Positions 47,388-58,790 of a DNA stretch of 64,000 nt are shown piece after piece. How positions within the stretch are numbered: position 1 is the first letter of the stretch; each line of letters opens with the position of its first letter. The notes under the pieces are model-generated. The model did not search any database. It was not told where the DNA came from and worked only from the letters and a program-made list of their open reading frames with translations. Both the position numbers and the translations under genes were made by a program. Source of the DNA: Eumeta japonica (lineage: Eukaryota > Arthropoda > Insecta > Lepidoptera > Psychidae); assembly GCA_005406025.1 (NCBI GenBank), contig BGZK01000540.1, positions 62,001-126,000 of the forward strand, given 5' to 3'.

Positions 47388-47675
47388 TGTATATGTATAT
47401 ATCTGGATTATATAATCAGTTCTTCTATAGTAGTTCGTAATTCGTATTACAGTCAAATACAAAAAGTACGCGAAAACAACTACGTCGAAATCGGTTCAGA
47501 CTGTTTCACAGACCGAACAAAAGTAAAGACGAGGGAAAGTTCAAACGATACTCACGTATACCGCTATACGTAAGTTAGGCTGGCGTCGGTGTAAACGCAC
47601 GCCAAAGTTACCGTCTTGGAGCTGCGCCAGCGCGGATGCGCGGTCGAAGGCTGACTTTTCTTCGTGCTTGTTCGG
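46954..47675 (-). CDS. possible 3' end of an unknown gene, two exons
   Basis: Predicted exons are 47675-47556 (40 codons) and 47103-46954 (49 codons plus TGA). The first follows a CAG acceptor (TTCGCGTCAG|CCG) and ends in a strong donor, TAC|GTGAGT. The second follows GATCGAG|ACC. Both junctions are phase 0, and more than half the codons end in G or C. Translated pieces are KHEEKSAFDRASALAQLQDG and RLHRRQPNLRIAVY, then SDGSEIAVESPKPITMRKGK and YGRKFYVTTTLNGKIILM. No domain is recognised. No start codon or further upstream exon was found, so it would be the terminal part of a longer gene, or a chance pair of open segments. The intron contains a long AT/GTAT microsatellite. Confidence 0.33.
47326..47391. 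repeat. compound (AT)n-(GTAT)n microsatellite
   Basis: About 17 AT units followed by about 8 GTAT units. Confidence 0.95.
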
Positions 47676-48065
47676 CTGACGCGAACAGGGCCGATGGACG
47701 TTATGAAAATTAAATTCGTGAGATTATGAATTGTTTATTTACTATACCTACTTTCTATGAATCCAAACTATAATAAAGAATTTTTATATAGTGCAATCTA
47801 ATTTTATTCTTTTAACAATAGAAGTTACTATCAGTATAAAATTATTACGATTATACATTATATTTATTTCTTAAATAAGTAACGTAAAGTTGCATTAAAA
47901 TTATTGTTGGCTATTGTATGTTTCTATACTTAATATTAAAATTAGTAGATTTTCTATCATTAAATTATTTTTTTTTTTATGTACCGATTAAGCGCTTTAT
48001 ATCCGTAAAATAGAAACAATATGTTTACAAATTTTGTGTAAACATTGTTAAAACCTTTTTTTAAC

Positions 48066-48240
48066 CTCGTTTTTAACTAAATGTCACTTTTATATTAATT
48101 TTCTGTTCAATGTCTTACTTTTAACGGGTGTTACCCCGAACAATCGTTACAAGGATGACATGGAACGAAAAATTAGTTTTAAAAGTGACATTTAGTTGAA
48201 AGCGAGTTTATAAGGAGATGGTGGAAAAGAGGTTCTTAAT
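48066..48240. repeat. foldback repeat with 27-bp arms
   Basis: CTCGTTTTTAACTAAATGTC at 48066-48085 extends to 48092 and pairs with 48180-48206 (ending ACATTTAGTTGAAAGCGAG), 25 of 27 bases. The right half, GGTGTTACCCCGAACAATCG to GGAGATGGTGG, recurs at 48793-48895. Confidence 0.7.
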
Positions 48241-48779
48241 CATTTAAATAAAATATAAATAAATAGTAAAAAGTTTAATAGTAAATAACAACGGAGCAAG
48301 GACAACACGATTCGCTCGTGTTCACTGTGCACTAGCAACATTAAAAAGACGTCCATTATAATAATATTAACGCCTATACAATCGAAAATTTAGTCGTTAA
48401 TCACTTTCCTCGATCGTCTGGCAACGCCAGTTGAAATCCAAACGAATGGGGAAGCCCACTATTTTAGCACTGCCACTCCGAAGTACAGTCGCGCACGCAA
48501 GTGGTTATCGCATTGTTGTTGTCATTAATTAAAGCTAATGAATGCTTGGATGATGAGAGAGGACCCGAGACAGTGTCCAGAGTTCGTGATTTAAAACACT
48601 ACTCTTTTTGAGACTTGCACTTAGAATATTTCATATTTATACTCAACTGGCTTATGCGAAATCGTTTTCGATTTTACTTTGTGACCAATAAAGATATCAT
48701 ATATAAATAGTAGAAAAGTTACGTGATTCAGTGTTTTTCAATTTACTTCTATACAATGCCTTTGTTATTCTAGATATTG

Positions 48780-48900
48780 TTCATCCTACTGCGGTGTTTT
48801 AGCTCGAACAATCGTTGAAAGTAGGATGTAGAACGCAAATTTTATTTTAAAAGTGACTTTTTGTTGAATGACCGTTTAAAAGTAGATGGTGACTCATTAA
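48780..48900. repeat. second copy of the 48130-48240 repeat unit
   Basis: GGTGTTTTAGCTCGAACAATCG, then TTTTAAAAGTGAC and AAAAGTAGATGGTGAC, align with the right half of the foldback repeat at 48066-48240. The left arm is lost here. Confidence 0.65.
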
Positions 48901-49130
48901 AAAAAAAACAAATAAATCATAAAATTTGTTTCGCGTGCCTGTTTTATTTATGTATCTATGGGAATGCGACGTCACACTAACGGGTCGATATGTATGTAAT
49001 ATGCAATGATAGATCATTATTATACACATCAATTATTACACAAAACGAATCGACTTTTTGTTTTATACAAAATCCATTTTTTTATTAAAAAAAAGGTACC
49101 AAAATTCGTCGAAAATTATTAAAATTAGTA

Positions 49131-49432
49131 AAAAGAACCGGCCAAGTAAGAGTAGGACTAATACATGAAGAGTTCCGCATCATTGTACGTTATTTAATAC
49201 CACATATTTTTAAATGGTTTCATAAGAACAAGTTTATTGGATGGCGTTTATTTTATTTCTTGTTATAGTGACTTAGTAATACACACTTTATACACTGCGA
49301 AATTTTCAAGAATTTATTATTTATAATCTATTATCGTTGAAAAGATACAGCCGCGTGACAGACGGACTGTCAGACAGCGGAGATTTAGTAATGCTGTCTT
49401 ATTAGCATCCTTACGGAATCCTAAAAAATTGA
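49131..49432 (+). repeat. interspersed repeat with ACCGGCCAAG / CGGAATCCTAAAA ends
   Basis: It starts GAACCGGCCAAGTAAGAGTA and ends CTTACGGAATCCTAAAAA, with a GTGACAGACGGACTGTCAGA block inside. These termini are widespread in moth and butterfly genomes (family knowledge) and resemble the ends of family A. Confidence 0.55.
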
Positions 49433-50899
49433 ATTTGAGAAACCGCGAGGTATATGGTATTATTATAATTTCATTTACGCGATAAAACTACAAACGAAGC
49501 ACACCATTGGTTAAGATCCAAAATAATATTACATTATATTAAATCTTAGAAACCTGCTTGCATTTTAAATTAACAGTTTTCTTGCCGACTGTACCGACCG
49601 CTTGGCAACAAGCCGATTGGGTCGGCGTCGCCTTTCGACTATGACTAAATTATAAATATAATACATGTGGGTAGGACGAGACGTATGATACACGACCGCT
49701 GGAGGGGCTCGTCGCCGCATATAAGCAGACTTCCGTTTACTTGCGTTATTTAGGACGTAACGTAACTACAGAACGTAACACAATGTATCCAATTGATGTG
49801 AAGTATTCAAAAGTACAGTCACCCACATTTGTATGAATATTGTAATTTATTTTTTCCTTTTTGTAATCCTTTTTTTCTACATCATAAATGCTAGAGCTAT
49901 TTTTTTTAATTATATGTATTGTAATTTGTACCAATAAACCCTTAAAGCTTGTGAAAAGTATGAATATACTTATGGTATAAATAAAATTAGTAATTTTCTC
50001 TAGGACAAAAAATAGAAACTTATGTTGTCAACTCGTGCAAAGTGTTACCACATAATTACTTGGCAGTTGAAGTCGACAGACGAGATTCAAAGGTTTCTTT
50101 CAAACTATTTCAAGTCCCCGGATTGTTGACCTTTTTTGCGTTGTCGTTTATGCATGTAAATTATCATTACGGTAACCATCCATCTTGGCATAGTCTCGAT
50201 GTTTGTAGTGTCTCGAGTTCTCCGTAAATACCTCACAGGCATAGGCACAGCGAACGCAATTTGTTGGTTGGATGTCCCAATACAGTATTAACCAGCTTAT
50301 AGAAGTGGGATATAATTTTTTATGCTTTTCTTTACAAAAAGTGAATATTCAACTCGAACTAGTTCGCCTTAGCGACTGATACCTATTGCTAAAAAAAATG
50401 GCAAAAGACCCCTTTGTGCTATATCGCAAAGGTCGTGTAGCTAACTACGATTGTCACATTTGACTTTAATAACATGATCGAAGAACTGCAGATGTAATTC
50501 TTGAATTTCATTCAATTGAAAGCGTAATTAATCATCTTCACACTTGAATTATTGTCTAGTTGTCAAACCGATCAATTCTGGTCACTATGTACGCTTCGCT
50601 ATATACATTGTTTTATACCAGCAACATACGAAACCTGGATTTATTATTATACTATAACATACTAAATTTATTTTTTACTATTACATAGGTCGCTTCTTTC
50701 GAACTATCTAATAGTAGAAATCTTATAATGACTAATATTTTTTGACTTTCCACGACCTATCCGAGTAGGGAATGGTAATTTTTTTTTTGTTATTTCAAAT
50801 AATCTTAATACGTGTCGGAGTGCGTACATTGATATATGTAATCCATATATTTAAATTAAACATATGTAATTATTTACTCTATATGTTTATCATTTTGTT

Positions 50900-50919
50900 A
50901 TATATATATATATATATAT
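50900..50919. repeat. (TA)n microsatellite
   Basis: Ten TA units abutting the left end of the element at 50916. Confidence 0.9.
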
Positions 50920-52158
50920 TAGACTGGCCCAAAACATTGACTATATTCTTTTTTTTTTTTCCAAATCCCTACATAAAAAAATAGTTGGAGGTCGCTCCTT
51001 GCTTATTTCTATTTCACATTCAATTAATACTGTAAAAGGATTTCTTTAAAATTTGGAATTTTGTAATAATTCTTAAGCGACTGAATGAATTGTCGAGACC
51101 GTTAGGTATTCTTGTAGGGAAGTTGACGCTCTACAAAAAAAAAAGGCTTTCAAGGTTAAAATTGATAACATAATAAATTTATCGTTTTTCCTTAATTTTT
51201 GACAAACGACGAACTTCAACACTGTGAAGTTCGTCACGAAAGCGTCGCAATGGCGTAAAATAGGAACACGGTCGTGAAGGAGGGTGGGGAGATGGATGTA
51301 TAAAGAAGAGAAAATGGACAGTCGCATACTATATTAATGGCGAAAAATGGCGCGAAGTGTATCTGACGTCTCTGTCTCACATTTTATGATACTATTTCGC
51401 AGTGCCAAAGTAAAAGAAGTGAAGGAACATTATCTATCATCTGACATTTCAACCGAAATGTCATAACATAAGGTTTATTTTTCAATGCAAAGAGAACAAG
51501 TAAGGATCATTTTGTTGTTGCAAGACAATGAATCCTATTTCTTTACAATTTTCACGTGCTGTTCTAGAACAAGATATCAGTGGAGTGGTTTAAAATTATT
51601 TTAAATCTTTATCATTGTTTTTTGGTTGAATGTTTGAAAAGATTCATATTATATTTTTCTTCATGATTAAGCTTAATGTAGCAATCATCTCTTGATTAAA
51701 ATTAATCTGAAACTTTAATTTCATAATGTCAGTGAAAATATACACGAAAGAACTTGAGATAATTTCTAAAGTGTAATATAAAACTTTCTTATTTATCTAA
51801 TAAAATAAGATGACGATTAATTAAACATTAACATAAAGTTAATGTCGCTCGAAAGATATAAAGTACTTGACTTGGAAACTTTGAAAAATTTGGAGCGACC
51901 TTTAAATATTCAAATTTCGACTTGAGATTTTCAGGATCTGTATCATTTTTCTTGTAGAAAAAAAATGAAATAATGAGAAAAATATTTAAAAACATAAAAA
52001 AATCGAAATTTGACGGTTATACAAATTTTAAAAATTTGGGGCGACCCTTTGAATTTTTTTTTGAGCTGACATTTGGAGGAGACTCTTAAAACATTGTAAA
52101 CTTAGAAATTTTTGCACGAAGCTGGGAAAAAAAATCATTTTTTTGGGCCACCCTACTA
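50916..52158. mobile_element. element bounded by GGCCCAAA-type terminal inverted repeats
   Basis: ATATTAGACTGGCCCAAA at 50916-50933 and the reverse complement of 52141-52158 (ATAGTAGGGTGGCCCAAA) agree at 15 of 18 positions and are followed by T/A-rich sequence. The interior repeats GGAGCGACCTTT / GGGGCGACCCTTTGAA (51892 and 52039). No transposase is visible, so it is probably non-autonomous, or two nearby solo ends. Flanking TA could be the duplicated target. Confidence 0.5.
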
Positions 52159-54878
52159 TTCATATCGCTATAGTATCATGGCATTTACATTTTTCAAATG
52201 TTATAAAAAAATGTCCATATTTTACACATAATTTTATTAATATCCTATATCGGCAATCGTGTGTGACTTTTACCATATCTAACGTTTTAGACGCGATAAG
52301 GATGGTACATGTGGTGGTACTTCTCGAATATCGACCACCACTTTGGACTTTACCTCGTTCAGATTAATTTATGACCTTCTTGTATTGGAATGTTTTTCTA
52401 GTCTGTTGATTTTCGAGGAGTCATCACCGATTCTACGCACGATAGAGTTTAGTCTTCGTCTATTATTCGCTATTTGATTTGTTCTTTCATTTGTTATTTC
52501 ATTTTTTTCTCTTACTCGCTGTTTCATTTGGTTTCGATCCGTTTCATTTTCCTTCATATCTATATCGACGTCATACCTTCAGTTCTTCATTACAATATTG
52601 ATCGTGAACTCGTGATATATCTTATATCTATTTTACTTTGTTTTTGTTCTTATATAATTTTTTTTACTTCATTTGCTTTAAGATTTTTCGTGTTTGCTTA
52701 TTTTGAGTAATTTAAAAAAATACACGCCATAATCATTCTGATTGTTATTTCGACTTACCGCCGATTCAAGAAACATGTTAATGTTAATTTGCGCAAATTA
52801 TTGAAAACTTGTACAATTTTAAATAATTTGCGTAAATCATTTTCAACTGCGACCGCTCAGTAATTATGAAAATCGTTCGTTTTATTTTTCAACCTTCCTC
52901 CGTCCTCCAAACGCACGGATGCACCTCCTCGCCTTCCGGCGGTCGCCGGGTCGCCGCCCCCGGACGTACCCTCAACGTAGACGTGTAATGGCGTGATCAG
53001 TGTTAATAGACGCTGTGAACGCACAAATGTCTTCGTTGAGAGAATGTCTCGCTTCTCCGACATCCTTCAATAGCTTTATACGGGCTCGTCGGTTTCGAAC
53101 ACTTAAAAATTGACACTTCTTTAAAGACGTCGGCAATTCACCACTGCGGATTCTGCGCAATATGTTTTTTTATCTTTTTGCTTAAAATTGTTGTGTCGTC
53201 CGAGACACGGAGCTAATCCAACTCGGGTTAAATAGTCATTATTCAATTCGTAAACAGTTGTTTTCAATCAACTCACTTTTAATTTCGTATTTCACCCCCA
53301 CCATTAAAGCAGATCGTCCCGCCATCTTTTTATTTCACATCGAAGTATTTGCACCTTAAGCCCCCTACATTGGTCTGGTGCGAATAGGGGATACTAATCT
53401 ACTAATAATCGATTCAAATTCTTAATATACTGAATTTGAATCGAATATTCTTCGATTAATCGATTCAAGTGTTCGCGGCGGCCACTCTACTGTCGCTTTT
53501 TTAAGTGTATATTTTGTAACATGAATGCAATGTCATTAAACTCTCATCAGATTTATAACGATGATACGGTCGGGTGAAGTATTTGGATTCGTTAAAATCT
53601 GAGAGACGATCGTACTTACAAAAGTACCTGAGCGACCCCTGATTTGCTGTTAGATTAAAAAAAGTAACCTTGTTTTGTCTATGATTTGAATGCGGTGCAA
53701 ACGATTGCACAATAAAGTAGAACAAATAATGACACTTTTTACTTCCAACCGCGGTCCTGCTACGATTTTAAGACATAAAAAAGTCCGCATAGCGCGACTA
53801 AGCAAAGACGACCACAGTTTTGTGGTTTGTGTGTTTGCAGATTAAAAATGTTTCCCGCTTTGAATTTTGAAAATTGATTTATTGTAACAAATGTATCACA
53901 CAGGGTGACCGTACTGATAATATAATTTGTAAAAAATAATTTACAGTTTAATTCCTGCCTTTATATGGTTTTATTACATTATAGCTTTGACTACATTGGT
54001 TCTGTACGTATAAAAATTTGTGCGAGTCTGTGTCATATAAAAATTCGGATACCGCTCTATCGATTGAACTTAAGTCTATGGATTATATTCGAAACATAAC
54101 TTGCCTTCGAAAATAGTTTGATTAATTTAAAAGAGGTGGCGCTGTGCTTCATTATCTAAAAACGACATTTGATAATTATGCTTTCTAGATATAATGCAGA
54201 ATTTCTTAGTAGGAAAATTATTATTCTAACTCTATATTTGCTGGCAATCGAAAGCATTGGAGAAGTTTAAGGTAGGTAGTTTAGGTAGGTAGGTAGGTAA
54301 GGTAGTTTGAACTTATTATATGGCATTCAATATTATTTGTTTACAGAAATAGACACTGGGATGCTTAGCGGGATTCAATATATTTTTTTAAATTTCATAT
54401 TATTACTTAATGGAGCAGGGTTGTGACCATTTTCAAAATAATGATCAAATTGTTTGATTCAATTGACCGATTGACATCTTCCAAGATTTTCACACATCTG
54501 TATGTGATCGGCATTTTACACAACTTTTTGCATGTTTACGGAGACGAGTGAAGCGGCCATTTGAGTTTTTTATTTAATGTCTGATTTGTTTACAATGATC
54601 CCTTCTCGTTTTATTATTTCCAAATCGAGATATCGCATCTTAGTATTTCTTATTTGGGCAAACAATTATTCCAATCGGATTTCACATTGAACGCGTCCAG
54701 CATTATTGAAGCTCTGTGATACACAGGCGTAGAAATTTTGGGTTTTGCTATTGTCGGTTTAGCGTAACACGTCGAAACATCAAGTTTAAATGACTGTGGG
54801 GTTTCACAGAAAGACCGCTATGCTGACCACGTCTTTGGATCACCCCTATGGTGTCTATTAAAAAAAAAAAGTAGATTT
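52159..54878. other. non-coding stretch
   Basis: No supported gene. A GC-rich patch at 52890-53000 carries overlapping minus-strand open frames of 62-68 codons without recognisable motifs. A short GTAG-rich microsatellite lies at 54270-54306. Confidence 0.35.
54270..54306. repeat. (GTAG)n imperfect microsatellite
   Basis: GGTAGGTAGTTTAGGTAGGT followed by AGGTAGGTAAGGTAG. Confidence 0.85.
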
Positions 54879-54949
54879 TTATTGGTAACAATTATAGATG
54901 GCGCTCGGACACTTTTTATTTAATACTATATGGCCCGGCAGACGTTGTG

Positions 54950-55215
54950 CTGCACTTACTTGTTGTAGACTTGCCCTTATAGTTAATGCTCGCAGCTGCA
55001 CCGTCATGCACGTAGAATTAATTACTAGTCCCGTTCTCAATTTCGATTCCGGTCTCGCTCTCGATTCTGATCCTGGCCCCGTTCTCGATTCTGCTCGTCC
55101 CGCTTTCAATTCCATTTCCGCTCCTCGTCCTCGATTTCGTCTCGATTTAATTCCAATTCCGATTTTGCTTCCGATTTCGGTTGCAGTTCGATTCAGTTCC
55201 AATAAATTATCCAAT
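54950..55215 (+). repeat. pyrimidine-rich TTCCGAT-type tract, copy 3
   Basis: The degenerate units AATTTCGATTCCGGTCTCG, CTCTCGATTCTGATCCTGG and TTCCAATTCCGATTTTGC match the style of the tract at 9230-9540. Its head, GCAGCTGCACCGTCATGCAC near 54992, is decayed. Two long overlapping open frames (107 and 111 codons, opposite strands) are products of the stop-poor tract. Confidence 0.6.
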
Positions 55216-58200
55216 TTTTAAGGGTTTTTTTTCATGCAGGAACCCTCATAATATCGCGACAAAAAGCACACTAGAAGTGGCCCAGTAAACTCCCCTACCT
55301 TTCAGTGAAAGTCGCATAGTGATAGATTTAGCCGTTTCGAAGATACCACGGACAAACAGACACACGAACAGATACAAAGGGTTATTTTCTTTCATACAAA
55401 CCTTGTTCTAGCAATCAAGAACACGACAATAAGGAATCAACCAAATCGATGGAGCCGTTCTCAAGTGATGCTCTTCCATACATGTGACAATTGATGTTTA
55501 TTGATACAGACTATCGACAATTGTGTCATCCGTTAGTACTAAGAATTATCAATGATTTCTTTTTTTTTTTTATAGTTCCTTATATAAACGACGCCAGTTA
55601 TAAATCTGCATCATTTCGATTTCACACGGAATTTCAATTTAATATAATTTTCCCTTCAATTTGTTCCTTTACCTGTGCCTAAAACCTTCCTTTCATACCT
55701 TTTTACAAGATGGTGCACCAACCGGATCTATTCTGTAGCTTTTGGTGATCAGTCAATCGACAACAGTTTTAATTATGATGACGCGCTTTGAACAGCCGTA
55801 TCACTTGTATTGCGTGTTCGATTAAAAACTTAAGCGATCACAGCAGTGCGAGGCATATACTTTGGTATACTATATCAAATCCTACGTGGATAAATTAAGA
55901 ATTTTCAACGCTATAGAAACTTTTGACACACTGATAGAAAGACGGACAAACTATTACTTTAAATTTTTTGGAGTTTATTGGAGTTTACTCCTTAAGAATC
56001 GATTTCATATTTAGGCCCGGGGTATGGAATTTTATGGGAGTAAAATCAAGTGTTAGATAAATGACGTTACGCTATCGTCATGGTTACTGTTTACATTTCG
56101 ATTAATCAGAATGTGACAAATATATTAGATTTTCTCCACGAATCATTGTTAGTGTATACAGAAGGGGGTTCAAAACTATTGAAGAAACGTTACCATGAAC
56201 TTTCACTTATACTTGGTGGAGATTTTTTTTCAATGTTTTCTTAAATGACGAATTAATTGTTTTACTATTAACATAAATAAATGAATTGTGTGTTATGCTT
56301 TGAATAATATAATAGATGCTTTCATTTACCATTATACTAATCTATATGTACGATATCATCTTAAAGCAGTAAACTCCATTCGTGCGTCGGAGCTGACACA
56401 CATTTTTTCCTTTTTTTCTTCCGTCTGCCATTACGCGTCACGACACATTAAAAAAGAAAAATGGCTCATGGAAAACGTTAGATACACGTAAAAATGACAC
56501 GTGATGTTTACAAGGAATTTTCGTATATATAAAACGTGACACATCTGAAACAGAAATAAAACGTAGATTGTGATGATTACGATAAAAAAATGTAACGCAT
56601 TGAGATATGATATATATCGTATCTCACCGTGTTATATTTGTTTGCCCAATACGCAGCAAAAAAAAAATATAACACAGTGTCTGTCACTTGTCACATTCGC
56701 GGCCGCACTAAGTTGCGAAGTATATAACATTATTAAAAGTAAACGCCATTTAAGTTAGTTCACCGTCCGTCGCGTACGGCCTGATATTTTTTTTTTTTTG
56801 TTTTTGTCTACGGCAATCGAGACGTCTAACCGGACTGCGCCGGCGCAGTGTAAACGAACTTTCGTATTAAAACCGACGTACAATTACACTGACACGATGT
56901 GATATCAGACACGAATCAATCTCAAACGCGTTCTCTCGGATTACACTGTACGGTCAAAGCGAAATTGACATCATTTTAAACCAACAATAATTGCTGTTAT
57001 GACATCCCTATCGCATTTCATTGCATTTTACGACAGTAACGCAATATGCATTTTTGTATGCATCGCCTCCACATCGAGACAACGACGACTCGACTTGTAT
57101 GACGTTATTGTATTACCGCAATAGAGCAGCCAGCAGCTCACAGGAGGCGATCGATCGAACTGTTCGATATCCATTGCTGTCTTATATTACGAAAACGAGT
57201 GATGGAAACTAAGATAATACTCCTATACATTTTAATGTATACCGAACTGTATATAAGCAATTAATTATGAAATTTGTAAATTAATTACGTGGAATAGCAC
57301 CTGTAAAATGGAAATGAAATAAGTGAATAAGAAATATATTGTGTGTAGTTTACACGCGGTATGGCTGAAACCGTCACAAAACACGAATTGGATTTGGGAT
57401 AATTATACAATTCATTTATTATAATATTAGTGTCGAGTTTGAAAGTTATTTACGTTTTAGTGTTAAGGCTCCATTTTTTTAATTTCAACAAATGACAATG
57501 CGTAGGCGCACCCAAGCACATCTCATTTCATCTCGCACTTTCTCTCCCAGGCTAAATTCTATAGATGTTTGTTTGTCGCTTTTTCGCTTCTGCGAGTTTC
57601 AAATCATAACGGCCCTAAAGAAGTTTTCACTTCAAAGCGGAAACGGAGTTAATCAGATAATGATTTCATGTTTCGTATTAACATTTCACGTTTCTAAATA
57701 ATAATGTGACATTAAAATGGATTCTCAACTTAGAAAAATCGATAATTGATGTAATCAACATATATTAACATATTGACTCTCGCAAGACTGTAGCCTAGTA
57801 CAAGGCGCAAATACTGGATAAGCGCTTAAAGCGTAACATCACGCTATTTTCGCGAAAGTAGACGAATAGTATGTGTTAAGAAAATTTGAAACTTCATCAA
57901 AAACCCAATAATTCATATAAAATAGGACGAGGTATTGTCAAGCATACATCTGTACGGAGGCGCAGGCGCAAACGCCGCCACGCAAAGCGTCTAGTTGCGC
58001 AATATTACTCACGGGCTTTTGTTTGTTTTTGTGCGATGCGTACAATGCGCGGGCGGTTTTTTTTTTTCCTTTTTACCATGACCGCAGACGATCGATGATC
58101 TACCAGACAGAAGAAAAAATAATGCCGTCTGAGGTGTTATCAAGATCGCGAACTTTTTTGTATAAGTATTCGTTCGCGATGCGAATCTTAGAGAATGAAG

Positions 58201-58469
58201 CGGGACGTCGACGCGCGCAGCTAAGGTTCCGCATGTACAGGAATAAAGCCAACGACACTATATATCAGAATATATAACGGGGACTAGAATGTATATCTAT
58301 TTTTATGAATACTATATGTTTCGTAATATACAATTGTTAATCTCATATTTCGTTATTTCAACGAAGCTATTTTGATTTATGTATATTGTATTTAATATCT
58401 TGAAAACGGCTTGAGCGATTTCTATATCAATTTGTAGATTGATAAGTTGTGCTTTTCCAGTTTTCTATA
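55216..58469. other. non-coding stretch
   Basis: No gene recognised. GC-richer patches at 56820-56880 and 57950-58100 have short arginine-rich open frames without homology. Confidence 0.35.
56601..56626. repeat. 26-bp near-perfect palindrome
   Basis: TGAGATATGATATATATCGT followed by ATCTCA differs from its own reverse complement only at one mirrored pair of positions. Confidence 0.75.
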
Positions 58470-58790
58470 TAGGTGTCTTTCCCGAAAGAACGTGATTAAA
58501 AAAACGTCTAAACGTTGCCTTATTTGGCACCATTTCGTAGTATTTTGAGATAATTACATTGCTGCTATCTTGATTCTCAACAAGAAATTGCACTATATGA
58601 CGTGAGAGATAGATGGCGCTGTACGTAAATGAACTACATAGGTAACTAAGTATTTATTGTTGGAAATGAACATGAGCAACTTTTACGGTGGGAAAAAGTA
58701 TCATATTCCCACTTAGAACTCGAAGGACGCAGAACAAAGCTCGGTTGCCCAGTCATTACGCATTAAAAGCAGGCATAAAACTATATCTTC
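58470..58790 (+). repeat. diverged interspersed repeat, copy 2
   Basis: It pairs with 13140-13375 over its second half. The first half (GAACGTGATTAAAAAAACGT) also has weak resemblance to 19215-19260. Confidence 0.45.

Noticed and set aside
54879..55221. Two opposed open frames of 107 and 111 codons
   Set aside because: They are produced by the stop-poor pyrimidine-rich repeat tract, not a gene.
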